Shown here one piece after another: positions 36,487 to 43,409 of a stretch of 53,240 bases of DNA. The translations under genes and the position numbers were made by a program. The notes beneath the pieces are model-generated. The model made no database searches. It saw only the letters and a program-made list of their open reading frames with translations, and was not told the DNA's origin. This stretch comes from Zoogloea sp. GTDB lineage: Bacteria; Pseudomonadota; Gammaproteobacteria; Burkholderiales; Rhodocyclaceae. Every line of letters begins with the position of its first letter. The stretch's first letter is position 1. The DNA is taken from the NCBI GenBank assembly GCA_009026175.1, contig WBTZ01000013.1:1-53240 (forward strand), read 5' to 3'.

Positions 36487-37545
36487 TCACTTGCCGAGGG
36501 CTTCGGCGAGGAGGGAGGCGTCGATGCCCTTGGCGGCGTCGGGCTTGCCGTCGATCAGCTTCTTGTCGAGCAGGAAGCTGGAGATCGTCGGGGCCACCGC
36601 CTGCAGGGATTTCGGGTCGGCGGGGGTCAGTGCGGCCTGGTTGGCGGCGGCGTCGAAGAAGCGCGTGCCGGGCAGGAAGACCTTGTATTCGTCCGGCTTC
36701 ATGCCCACCACCTTGGACATGATCTTCGCCGCCTCGTCAGGGTTGTCGCGGATGAACTTCTCGGTGTCGAACCAGGCCCGGATCATGCCGACCAGATCCT
36801 TGCGCTTGGCCTTGATGGCCTTGTCCTGGGCCACCAGCAGATCGGGAATGAGGCCGGGCATGTCCTTCGAGGTGAACAAGGCCTTGCCCTTGCCGCTCTT
36901 CTCGATCTGGGCCACCCACGGGTTCCACACCACGGCGGCATCCACCCGGCCCGACAGGAAGGCCGCGGCGGCGTCGCCGGCGGACAGGTTCACCACCTTC
37001 ACGTCTTTCTGGCTCATGCCGTTCTTGGCCAGGGCGGTGGCCAGCACGAAGTGGGAGATGCTGAACTCCTCCAGGGCGATGCTCTTGCCCTTGAGCTCGG
37101 CAAAGCCCTTGATCTTGCCGCTGACCATCAGGGCGTCGTTGCCGGCCGAGTTGTCGTTGACCAGGATCGCCTTGAGCGGCAGGCCCTTGGCCAGCGGGCC
37201 CATGGTGTCGGACCAGGTCTGGGAATTGGCGTCGAGCTGGCCGGAGGACAGGGCGGAAATGGAGTCCGTGTAGTTGGCGAACCACACCAGCTTGACGTCG
37301 GCCTTGTGCTTCTTGAAAAAGCCCTTCTGCTCGGCCACGTACCAGGCCACCCAGCCCGGCCAGTCGGAGACGCCGACCTTCACTTCGGCCAGGGCCGGGG
37401 CTGACGCGGCGAGCAGGGCTGTGCCGAGGCCCAGCACGGCAAGACCGGCGCGCAGGCGGTGGAGCATGGAAGCGATGGGGGAAGACGGAGGCTGCGTGCC
37501 GCGGAGGAGGGACGGGCGGGCAAGGCGATGATCAAGGTGGTGCAT
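36487..37545 (-). CDS. ABC transporter substrate-binding protein, guanidine operon
   Basis: 352 residues from the ATG at 37545, which has AGGGAG at good spacing; an inner ATG at 37467 would start directly at the signal peptide but has no clear ribosome site. The signal peptide is 'MLHRLRAGLAVLGLGTALL…' ending ALA. The mature part ('EVKVGVSDWPGWVAWYVAEQ') is of the NitT/TauA/SsuA type. First gene of the operon, directly behind the guanidine-I riboswitch, so its ligand is most likely guanidine or a guanidinium compound. Confidence 0.9.
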   Translation of the reverse strand: MHHLDHRLARPSLLRGTQPPSSPIASMLHRLRAGLAVLGLGTALLAASAPALAEVKVGVSDWPGWVAWYVAEQKGFFKKHKADVKLVWFANYTDSISALSSGQLDANSQTWSDTMGPLAKGLPLKAILVNDNSAGNDALMVSGKIKGFAELKGKSIALEEFSISHFVLATALAKNGMSQKDVKVVNLSAGDAAAAFLSGRVDAAVVWNPWVAQIEKSGKGKALFTSKDMPGLIPDLLVAQDKAIKAKRKDLVGMIRAWFDTEKFIRDNPDEAAKIMSKVVGMKPDEYKVFLPGTRFFDAAANQAALTPADPKSLQAVAPTISSFLLDKKLIDGKPDAAKGIDASLLAEALGK

Positions 37546-37600
37546 GACGGGCTCCCTGTCGAATCGGATAAATGGGCGAGAGGGCGCTTCGTTCAAAGCG

Positions 37601-37737
37601 ATCCTCCCGGGCTTTTATCCCTCCGTGGAGCCACGTCACGCCGGCAATCCTGGATCCGGCACTTCATGGCCGGCAGCTCTCGGACCAGACACCCCGCGGA
37701 CATGCGCACATGTCCTCGACAGGATCGGAACCCTAGC
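37601..37737 (-). ncRNA. Guanidine-I riboswitch (ykkC leader)
   Basis: On the minus strand the conserved ykkC blocks appear in order: CTAGGGTTCCG (from 37736), a hairpin with GGACATG…CATGTCC arms, GGTCCGAGAG (about 37686-37677), a variable stem, then CACGGAGGGATAAAAGCCC and GGGAGG (ending near 37603). These are the hallmark segments of the guanidine-I class, which binds guanidinium. Behind it a CGCTT/AAGCG hairpin (37585-37600) could compete with the 3' end of the aptamer and act as expression platform. It lies 56 bases before the first gene. Upstream (37741-38125) I see no gene, only the candidate NtrC site and promoter-like sequences. Confidence 0.95.
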
Positions 37738-37911
37738 CACCCTTTAAAGAAGCGAATGCAGGCAGTCTGCAATCCGTCCCTCTCGGAAAACGATATAGCA
37801 GATGCTGTGCCAGGCCTCCGATAGGGAGGCGCGTCCTCAAACAAATCATGGGCTTGGCTCTCCTTTCGGGCCTTCTTCGAATGTGTCCGCAGGTCCGTGC
37901 AGGGCGTGCGC

Positions 37912-37928
37912 TGCACATTTGCAGTGCA
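37912..37928. promoter_or_regulatory. NtrC-like binding site between the guanidine operon and the TorF porin gene
   Basis: TGCACATTTGCAGTGCA is a 17-base near-palindrome matching the NtrC consensus TGCACY-N5-RGTGCA layout (TGCAC and GTGCA arms exact, N spacing exact). It lies between two divergent units, about 170 bases from the riboswitch 5' end and about 200 from the porin start, a usual enhancer distance. Confidence 0.5.
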
Positions 37929-38014
37929 TTGATCCACGTCCCTGCAATGTTGTGGTGCGGGCCTTTCGGATGCTCCGGTGGCCCTGGGGGACATTGCATC
38001 AGGTGGAATGACTC

Positions 38015-38029
38015 TGGCACCATCAATGG
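38015..38029 (+). promoter_or_regulatory. Weak -24/-12-like element upstream of the TorF porin gene
   Basis: TGGCAC-N5-ATGG matches the -24 block of sigma-54 promoters exactly but has GG rather than GC at -12. It lies about 90 bases downstream of the NtrC-like site and about 100 bases before the porin start. Confidence 0.28.
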
Positions 38030-38125
38030 CCTGCATGCCATCCAAGCGCTGCCCATGGTCCGGCCGGTGGCCTGCCGGGTGCCCGCCGCGCCTGGCCGGC
38101 AACGCGTCTTTCAGGAGCACAAGGG

Positions 38126-39037
38126 ATGCTGGAAGGAACCTTGGCCGTGCCGGCCTGTGCCGTCTGTCTTGTCCTGACCTGTCTTGCCCCGCTGCCCGCC
38201 CAGGCGGCCGATGAGGGCTACACGCTGGGTGGGCACCTGGATCTTTCCAGCCGCTATTACGTGCGCGGCATCACCACCACCTATGGGAACGTCAAGCCGG
38301 GCCTGGGCAACAAGGGCGCCGACGCGCCCGAGTCCGACATGCTCACCCCGCAGTGGGGCCTCGACTTCACCCACCCAAGCGGCTTCTACCTGGGCTACTG
38401 GGCCTCCACGGTGAACTTCTCCTACAAGCAGGTCGGGCGTTCTTACGACCAGTACGCCCGCAGCGGTGTGGTGTCGGTCTCCGATTACCAGCAGGACAAG
38501 TCCGTCGAGAACGACATCTATGGGGGTTACACCGGCAAGCTCGGAGACTGGGCCTACACCCTGGGCCTGATCGGCTACCTCTACATCAACGGTGGCCACT
38601 CCAATGGCACGGAGAGCCGGGTGGGGCTGGCCTGGCAGTCGTTTTCGGCGAATGCCCAGACCTTGCTCAATGACACCGTGTGGGGCAATCGGGGTGATAC
38701 TTACTGGACCCTGAACTACAGCCGGCCACTCCCTGCCGATCTAAGCCTTTCAGTCAGCCTCGGCGGCTACAGCTACACCCGTGACGGGCGCTATCTGGGT
38801 ACCCGGGATGCGGCCACCGGCGGCGGCTGTCCGGCGGGCGCCGCCTTCGTGGTGAATGGCTGCTATGCAGGCAAGACCCCGGTGGACCGTGCCTTTCGCC
38901 ACCTGATCCTGGGTCTTTCGCGGCCCATCGGCCAGACTGGTTTCAACTGGACGGTGCAGGGGATCGTTGGTGGCGACAACCGTTTCGGCGTGAATCAGGC
39001 GAGCCGGCTGGTGGGGCTCCTGAGCTACGGATTCTGA
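38126..39037 (+). CDS. TorF family putative outer-membrane porin
   Basis: 303 residues with a signal peptide (to 'AQAA', about residue 29). The mature part opens 'GYTLGGHLDLSSRYYVRGIT' and is built of alternating beta-strands ending in phenylalanine (…LLSYGF), the outer-membrane signal. I recognise the TorF/Gcw_chp pattern. Two cysteines in 'GGGCPAG…NGCYAG' could close a surface loop. It is divergent from the guanidine operon across a 580-base control region, suggesting a nitrogen-compound uptake role, but the solute is unknown. AGGAG lies 9 bases upstream of the start. Confidence 0.83.
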   Translation: MLEGTLAVPACAVCLVLTCLAPLPAQAADEGYTLGGHLDLSSRYYVRGITTTYGNVKPGLGNKGADAPESDMLTPQWGLDFTHPSGFYLGYWASTVNFSYKQVGRSYDQYARSGVVSVSDYQQDKSVENDIYGGYTGKLGDWAYTLGLIGYLYINGGHSNGTESRVGLAWQSFSANAQTLLNDTVWGNRGDTYWTLNYSRPLPADLSLSVSLGGYSYTRDGRYLGTRDAATGGGCPAGAAFVVNGCYAGKTPVDRAFRHLILGLSRPIGQTGFNWTVQGIVGGDNRFGVNQASRLVGLLSYGF

Positions 39038-39148
39038 TCCGCCCGTCCGCAGGGCTGGGCTCCGGGTGCTCATTTCGGGTATCGTTGCCGTCGATCGGTG
39101 AAAACAAGAGCTGGCCAACTGAAAGGCGGCGCCCGAGGAGACTGCGTG

Positions 39149-39778
39149 ATGACACCTGCCACCCTGTATTTCGATGTGATCTCACCCTACGCCTACATCA
39201 TGGATGTCCTGCTGCGCAGGGCCTCCCTGCCGCTGGAGATCACGCTGAAGCCGGTGCTCTTCGCCGGCCTGCTGAAGGCCCATGGCAACAAGGGGCCCGC
39301 CGAGATTCCGCGCAAGCGGCAGCACACGTATGAGTTATGCACCTGGCTGGCGCAATGCCATGACATCCCGTTCCGAATGCCTGCGGTCCATCCCTTCAAC
39401 CCGATCCGCTACCTGCGTCTGATCGTTGCGCTGGGGTGTTCCCGGGCGGTGGCCTCTGCGGTGTTCGACAGTCTCTACCGGGAAGGGGCCGATCCGGACG
39501 ATCCGCGCGTCTGGCGCGCGCTTACCGTAGAGCTCGGGGTCGCCGAGCCCGACGCCCGGATCGAGGCGCCGGAGGTCAAGCTGGCGCTGCGCCGCAATAC
39601 CGAGGAGGCCGTCGCAGCCGGTGTCTTCGGTGTGCCGACGGTGCTCGCCGGGGATCGCCTTTTCTGGGGGGTGGATTCCCTGCCCATGCTGCAGGCCTGG
39701 CTGAGCGGTGACCCGGCGCTGGAAACTCCGGCCATGCAGGCCGCACGCGAGGTACGCCCTGGCGTCAGCCGCTTGTGA
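39149..39778 (+). CDS. DsbA-fold 2-hydroxychromene-2-carboxylate isomerase family protein
   Basis: 209 residues from the ATG at 39149, with GAGGAG 8 bases upstream. The N-terminus 'LYFDVISPYAYIM' has Ser-Pro-Tyr in the place of the thioredoxin CxxC, the arrangement of HCCA isomerase/kappa-class GST enzymes that use glutathione. 'GVFGVPTVLAGDRLFWGVDSL' near residue 165 contains the cis-proline loop. In naphthalene pathways this enzyme isomerises 2-hydroxychromene-2-carboxylate, but no naphthalene gene is nearby, so the actual substrate is open. Ends 101 bases before the convergent GTPase gene. Confidence 0.85.
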   Translation: MTPATLYFDVISPYAYIMDVLLRRASLPLEITLKPVLFAGLLKAHGNKGPAEIPRKRQHTYELCTWLAQCHDIPFRMPAVHPFNPIRYLRLIVALGCSRAVASAVFDSLYREGADPDDPRVWRALTVELGVAEPDARIEAPEVKLALRRNTEEAVAAGVFGVPTVLAGDRLFWGVDSLPMLQAWLSGDPALETPAMQAAREVRPGVSRL

Positions 39779-39879
39779 GGCCTGCAGGTGGGAGACGCAG
39801 CCTTCCGTCCGAGGCGGGCAATCCGCGGGTCGTGAACCGGAGGATCATCCGCGACCAACAGGCAGGGGGTCCGCTGCAG

Positions 39880-41334
39880 CTATGCCGGGAGGCGTATGCC
39901 TGGATAGAGGCGTGTCAGCAGCGCCCGAGCCGTGTCTGCAAGGACTCCGGCCAGGGACTCGGAGAGCGCCCGTTCATCGTCTGCGGTGCCGTTGCGTTGG
40001 CTCCAGGCTGCGCTCAGCGCGCCCTGCCGGCGCTGGATCTCTTCTTCGATCAGCGGTCTCCAGTGGGGAGGGTACTCGCCCTGATGCCATTCTCCGCGAC
40101 CGCGACCGTAGTGGGCCACCGCCAGGTAGCGGAGCAGGGCGGTCACGCTCAGGCGCAGCAGGCTGTCGGCGCTCCAGCGCACTTCGCTGCTGTCGGTGCC
40201 CCGCACCAGGTTGACCGCCTTGGCAGCGCCCGCGCTACCAATGGCTCCCAGCACGGCGCCGACCAGGGCCCCGCCGCCTAGGGTCAGGCCACCTGCAGCA
40301 AGATCGGCGGCCAAGCCGGAGAGGGCGCCGGACAGAATCCCGCCCAGCGCGGCGGCCCGGCCTTCCCCCAGTTTCTCCCGGGCGGCAAAGTCGCTGCTGA
40401 CCCGGGCCAGGACTTCTTCTGCGGCCCGGCCGGCCAAGCCGTGGATCTCGATCAACTGATCGGTGGTCCGCCTGACCTCCCGCTCCAGGCGCTCGGCCAG
40501 GCAGGCCATGGCCTGCTCGCGGACATCGGAAGCGCTGTCCATGCCGACCAGCTGGCCCAGGCGACGCAGCGTGGTGCCCAAGCCCTCGTCGGACAGGCGT
40601 TCATGATCACGGCTGCTGGTCGCGAGGAATTCGCCCAGCACTGCCATGGATGCGCGGAACTGCTCCAGGCGGCGTTGCCGCCAGGCCTCTTCCAGGCCGG
40701 CGAAGGTGGCACGCCGGCCTTCGGGCAGGGCGCTGCCCACGGCATCGAGCAAGGTGAACTCCTGCACCCAGCAGCGGGCGAAGGCATCGAGCGGGAGGAC
40801 CCGCTGCACGAAGGGATGGCCTGCCAGATGCTGGCGCCAGGCCTCCTCGTCGGCCCGGTCCTGCTCACCCGGCCGTGGCTCGCCCAACTGGTTGAGGAGG
40901 ACCAGCACCGGCTTGCCCAGCCAGGCGAGTATCTCCATCTCCGGGGTGACATAGCCGGCGTCACCGGGGCGTTCGCTGGCATTCACCAGGTAAAGCACGA
41001 CGTCCGCCTCATCCCGCACATTGCGCAGTGCCTGCTGGCTTGACCAGAAAGGACGGTCGCGCCAGCGGTCCCAGACTTCGGTGAGGAACCAGCCGACGGG
41101 GTTGCCCTGCTGACGCAGGCGCCGGACCAGCCGCGCGCTGTCGCCGAAGCCGGGTGTATCCCACAGCTCGAGGCTGTCACCCCCGGCGGTCTCGATCATC
41201 CGGTAGCGTTCTGCCAGGGCGGTGACATGAGCCTCGTCGCGGATCTCTCCGACGTCCCGGCCGATCAGGCTGCGGGCGAGGGTGGTCTTGCCGGTGTTGG
41301 TATGGGACACCAGGCTGAGGTTGATTGTCGTCAC
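39880..41334 (-). CDS. DUF3482-type GTPase
   Basis: 484 residues. N-terminal G domain: P-loop 'SHTNTGKTTLARSL' (about residues 9-22), G3 'DTPGFGD' (about 59-65) and a G4-position 'NQLGE' (about 147) in place of the usual NKxD, so guanine specificity may be altered. The middle is a long helical region and around residues 325-375 there is a Gly/Ala-rich hydrophobic segment that may insert in a membrane. Its start overlaps the stop of the DUF2868 gene by four bases, a pairing seen in many proteobacteria. The cellular role of this pair is unknown to me. Confidence 0.8.
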   Translation of the reverse strand: MTTINLSLVSHTNTGKTTLARSLIGRDVGEIRDEAHVTALAERYRMIETAGGDSLELWDTPGFGDSARLVRRLRQQGNPVGWFLTEVWDRWRDRPFWSSQQALRNVRDEADVVLYLVNASERPGDAGYVTPEMEILAWLGKPVLVLLNQLGEPRPGEQDRADEEAWRQHLAGHPFVQRVLPLDAFARCWVQEFTLLDAVGSALPEGRRATFAGLEEAWRQRRLEQFRASMAVLGEFLATSSRDHERLSDEGLGTTLRRLGQLVGMDSASDVREQAMACLAERLEREVRRTTDQLIEIHGLAGRAAEEVLARVSSDFAAREKLGEGRAAALGGILSGALSGLAADLAAGGLTLGGGALVGAVLGAIGSAGAAKAVNLVRGTDSSEVRWSADSLLRLSVTALLRYLAVAHYGRGRGEWHQGEYPPHWRPLIEEEIQRRQGALSAAWSQRNGTADDERALSESLAGVLADTARALLTRLYPGIRLPA

Positions 41335-42818
41335 AGGCTGCCTCCATGACGGGCATGCCGGTCGAGCAGGGCGCTCAGGCCCTCGGCCAGGGTGGCCGGG
41401 GTGCCCCCCTCGAGATCGGCAAAAAGTGGATCCATCCGGCGGGCGTCGAGCAGCCGGGTCCAGGCCTTGCGGCGCTCCTCGAGCCGTTCCGGCTGCTGGC
41501 CGAAGCGGGACTGGAAGGCCGCTTCGTTCACCAGCGCTGCAACAGGCGTGCCGGCCGGCAGCGCCTTGGCCAGGGCCTCGGCAAAGCGTCCGTGGTTCTC
41601 GTCCTCCGGGGTCGCGCTGAGGGAGAACAGGGCGAGGACCAGCGTCGGCGCTCCGGTGGGGACGATGCTGGAGGGAAGCGCATCCTCGCCGCCGTAGCCC
41701 ACCGGAGGGGCCAGGCTCAGCTGGGAACGGGGGCCGAAGGCGCGGCCGAGGGCTTCCTGCAGGTGGAGCGCCGACTGTGGCGACAGGGTATAGCTGTACG
41801 GCACCACGTGCACCCGCGCGGCCTGGCCGCTGAAAGCGCGTTGCAGGTGCTGGAAATAGGCGTCGCCGAGGGGGAGGGGAAAGTGGTTCTCAAGGCGCCG
41901 GGCCGCCAGGCTGCTGATGAGCGCGAGCACAAGGCGCGGCAGCACGACGAAGATCAGCAGGCTCGCAGCGTAGAGATGGATCCAGGGCGCGGCCCCCGTA
42001 CCGGTGTGCTCCGGCAGCCGCAGACCTTCGAGCTGCAGGGCGTCCGGGATGGCGATTCCGGTCAGCGCCGAGGCGGGGCCAAGCAACAGGCTCAGGGCTT
42101 GATGCACCTGCCCGGCGGACAGGAAGGTGCTCTCCCAGCCGGCCTGGAACTGGAGCACCAGCCCGCGGATGTACAGGGCGGCGATGGCGCCAAGGGCAAA
42201 GGCCGCGGCGGCCAGGTGGAGGACCCTCGCCACCCGCCAGGCGGTGAGGGGGAGGGATGCGCGGGCCCATTCGCTGCGGAAGCGGAGGGCGGCGGATGCC
42301 TTGTCATCCAGGGGGGACTCCGCCAGGGCGCCGCCGAGGCGCGCCACGGTCCGGCTGAGGGCGCCGGGGCGGCGGCGCCCGGCCCGGAAGGGGGCGGCCA
42401 GGGAATGGGCCAGCAGCAGGGCGTAAGTCAGCAGATTCCAGGCGATCAGGCCCAGCAGCGGGAAGGCCAGGATGTTCACATAGCGGCTCGGTCCCGCCGC
42501 GTCCATCAGGATGCCGAGGGCGAAGCCGGCAGCCACCAGGAGGGCGCCCGTCCAGGTGCGCCAGCGCCCTGCGGTGGTCAGGTTGCGGAACTGGCGGTCC
42601 CGGTCGCCCAGCCGTTCCAGCGCCAGCTGCGCGCGGCGGGCCAGGAAGCGTTCGCCCGAGGCGTCCTCGCCGACCACTTCGGTGGCGGCGCGGCTCGCCC
42701 AGTCGGCATCGGCTGCGTTCCAGTGGGGGGACGCACCATCGGTACTTTCGAGGCTGCGGACAAGGAGGACCTGGCGGGCGGAGGCTTCGTTCATGGGCGG
42801 CAGGTGGTGAGCGGACAT
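41331..42818 (-). CDS. DUF2868 membrane protein, partner of the GTPase
   Basis: 495 residues. A short N-terminal cytosolic part ('RQVLLVRSLEST') is followed by four or so membrane segments ('WTGALLVAAGFALGILMDA', 'YVNILAFPLLGLIAWNLLTY', one near residue 220 and one near 300). A C-terminal soluble domain of about 180 residues contains 'RVHVVPYSYTLSP' and 'PTLVLALFSLSATPEDENHGRFAEAL'. The pattern matches DUF2868. Translationally coupled to the downstream GTPase by a 4-base overlap. First gene of the two; function not known. Confidence 0.78.
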   Translation of the reverse strand: MSAHHLPPMNEASARQVLLVRSLESTDGASPHWNAADADWASRAATEVVGEDASGERFLARRAQLALERLGDRDRQFRNLTTAGRWRTWTGALLVAAGFALGILMDAAGPSRYVNILAFPLLGLIAWNLLTYALLLAHSLAAPFRAGRRRPGALSRTVARLGGALAESPLDDKASAALRFRSEWARASLPLTAWRVARVLHLAAAAFALGAIAALYIRGLVLQFQAGWESTFLSAGQVHQALSLLLGPASALTGIAIPDALQLEGLRLPEHTGTGAAPWIHLYAASLLIFVVLPRLVLALISSLAARRLENHFPLPLGDAYFQHLQRAFSGQAARVHVVPYSYTLSPQSALHLQEALGRAFGPRSQLSLAPPVGYGGEDALPSSIVPTGAPTLVLALFSLSATPEDENHGRFAEALAKALPAGTPVAALVNEAAFQSRFGQQPERLEERRKAWTRLLDARRMDPLFADLEGGTPATLAEGLSALLDRHARHGGSL

Positions 42819-42920
42819 GCAAGTGTACTACCGGCACGCCCTTCTGGCGGGCATGGCGCGCGCTCCGGCAGGCTGTGGCGGCCGGCGGGGAGCGGGTCTG
42901 GACATGGCTCCACCGGGGCG

Positions 42921-42968
42921 TTTCACCAGATCATCAAGATGCACTGCAGCATTTGATCAATTGATCCA
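42921..42968 (+). promoter_or_regulatory. Two UAS-like inverted repeats for the DmpR-type activator
   Basis: TTGATCAATTGATCCA at 42953-42968 is a near-perfect match to the UAS of DmpR/MopR-type regulators (inverted TTGATCAA halves). A weaker copy, TTTCACCAGATCATCAA (42921-42937, 12 of 17 positions shared), lies exactly 31 bases upstream, about three helical turns, the spacing expected for a UAS pair. They are about 110 and 140 bases upstream of the predicted transcription start. Confidence 0.8.
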
Positions 42969-42994
42969 CTCATAAATTCGACTTCTTTCTTGAA

Positions 42995-43017
42995 TCTCGA
43001 GATTGGAAATTATTTCC
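42995..43017. promoter_or_regulatory. TCTCGAGA palindrome and adjoining GGAAAT-T-ATTTCC palindrome
   Basis: Between the UAS pair and the -24/-12 promoter lie the octamer TCTCGAGA (42995-43002), shared with two other control regions of the window, and a perfect 13-base palindrome GGAAAT-T-ATTTCC (43005-43017). The region is A/T-rich, so bending by IHF is also possible. Confidence 0.45.
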
Positions 43018-43043
43018 TATAAAAATCATGGGTTTGTTTTTTC

Positions 43044-43059
43044 GGGCACAGGCCTTGTA
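43044..43059 (+). promoter_or_regulatory. Sigma-54 (-24/-12) promoter of the phenol hydroxylase operon
   Basis: GGGCAC-AGGCC-TTGTA fits the consensus TGGCAC-N5-TTGCA with exact spacing; the -12 has TTGT instead of TTGC. Transcription would start near 43070, 27 bases before the first gene. Confidence 0.75.
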
Positions 43060-43096
43060 AGAGAGTCTCCCTGTGATGTTCCCGATTGAGGAAAAG

Positions 43097-43363
43097 ATGA
43101 TCGATCCGACAAGTCCGCCGCCGGTAGATGTAAACCGCAAGTACGTGCGGATGGTGGAGCGGCGGCCCGATGGCCTGGTGGAGTTTGAGTTTTCCATTTC
43201 GGACCCGGCCCTCTTCGTCGAGATGCTGCTTCCGGAAGCGGCCTACGAGGAGTTCTGCCGGACCAACCGGGTGATCCTGCTGGAAGGCTCCCGTCCCGAG
43301 TCGGCCGACGATGGCGATTTCAACTGGAGCCTCCACGAGGCCACCCACCAACGTTTCAGATAA
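43097..43363 (+). CDS. dmpK: Phenol hydroxylase assembly subunit P0 (DmpK type)
   Basis: 88 residues from the ATG at 43097 with GAGGAAA just upstream. An ATG at 43073 is in frame but sits at the predicted transcription start. The segment 'KYVRMVERRPDGLVEFEF' and 'EAAYEEFCRTNRVILL' match the DmpK/PhlK P0 family, small proteins that help load iron into the oxygenase and are not part of the active complex. First gene of the sigma-54-driven operon; dmpL follows after 46 bases. Confidence 0.88.
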   Translation: MIDPTSPPPVDVNRKYVRMVERRPDGLVEFEFSISDPALFVEMLLPEAAYEEFCRTNRVILLEGSRPESADDGDFNWSLHEATHQRFR

Positions 43364-43409
43364 GTACTCCGGGCCCGGCCCGGCATTTCAATAAGAAGGA
43401 GGAGGCACA

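Noticed and set aside
37741-38125. Short open frames of 60-175 codons in the control region between the guanidine operon and the TorF porin
   Set aside because: They overlap the riboswitch and each other, lack ribosome sites and show no family pattern; the region is better explained as regulatory.
43024-43036. IHF-like site AATCAT-N4-TTG before the dmpK promoter
   Set aside because: A fair match, but only 8 bases from the -24 element, closer than IHF sites usually are in such promoters.
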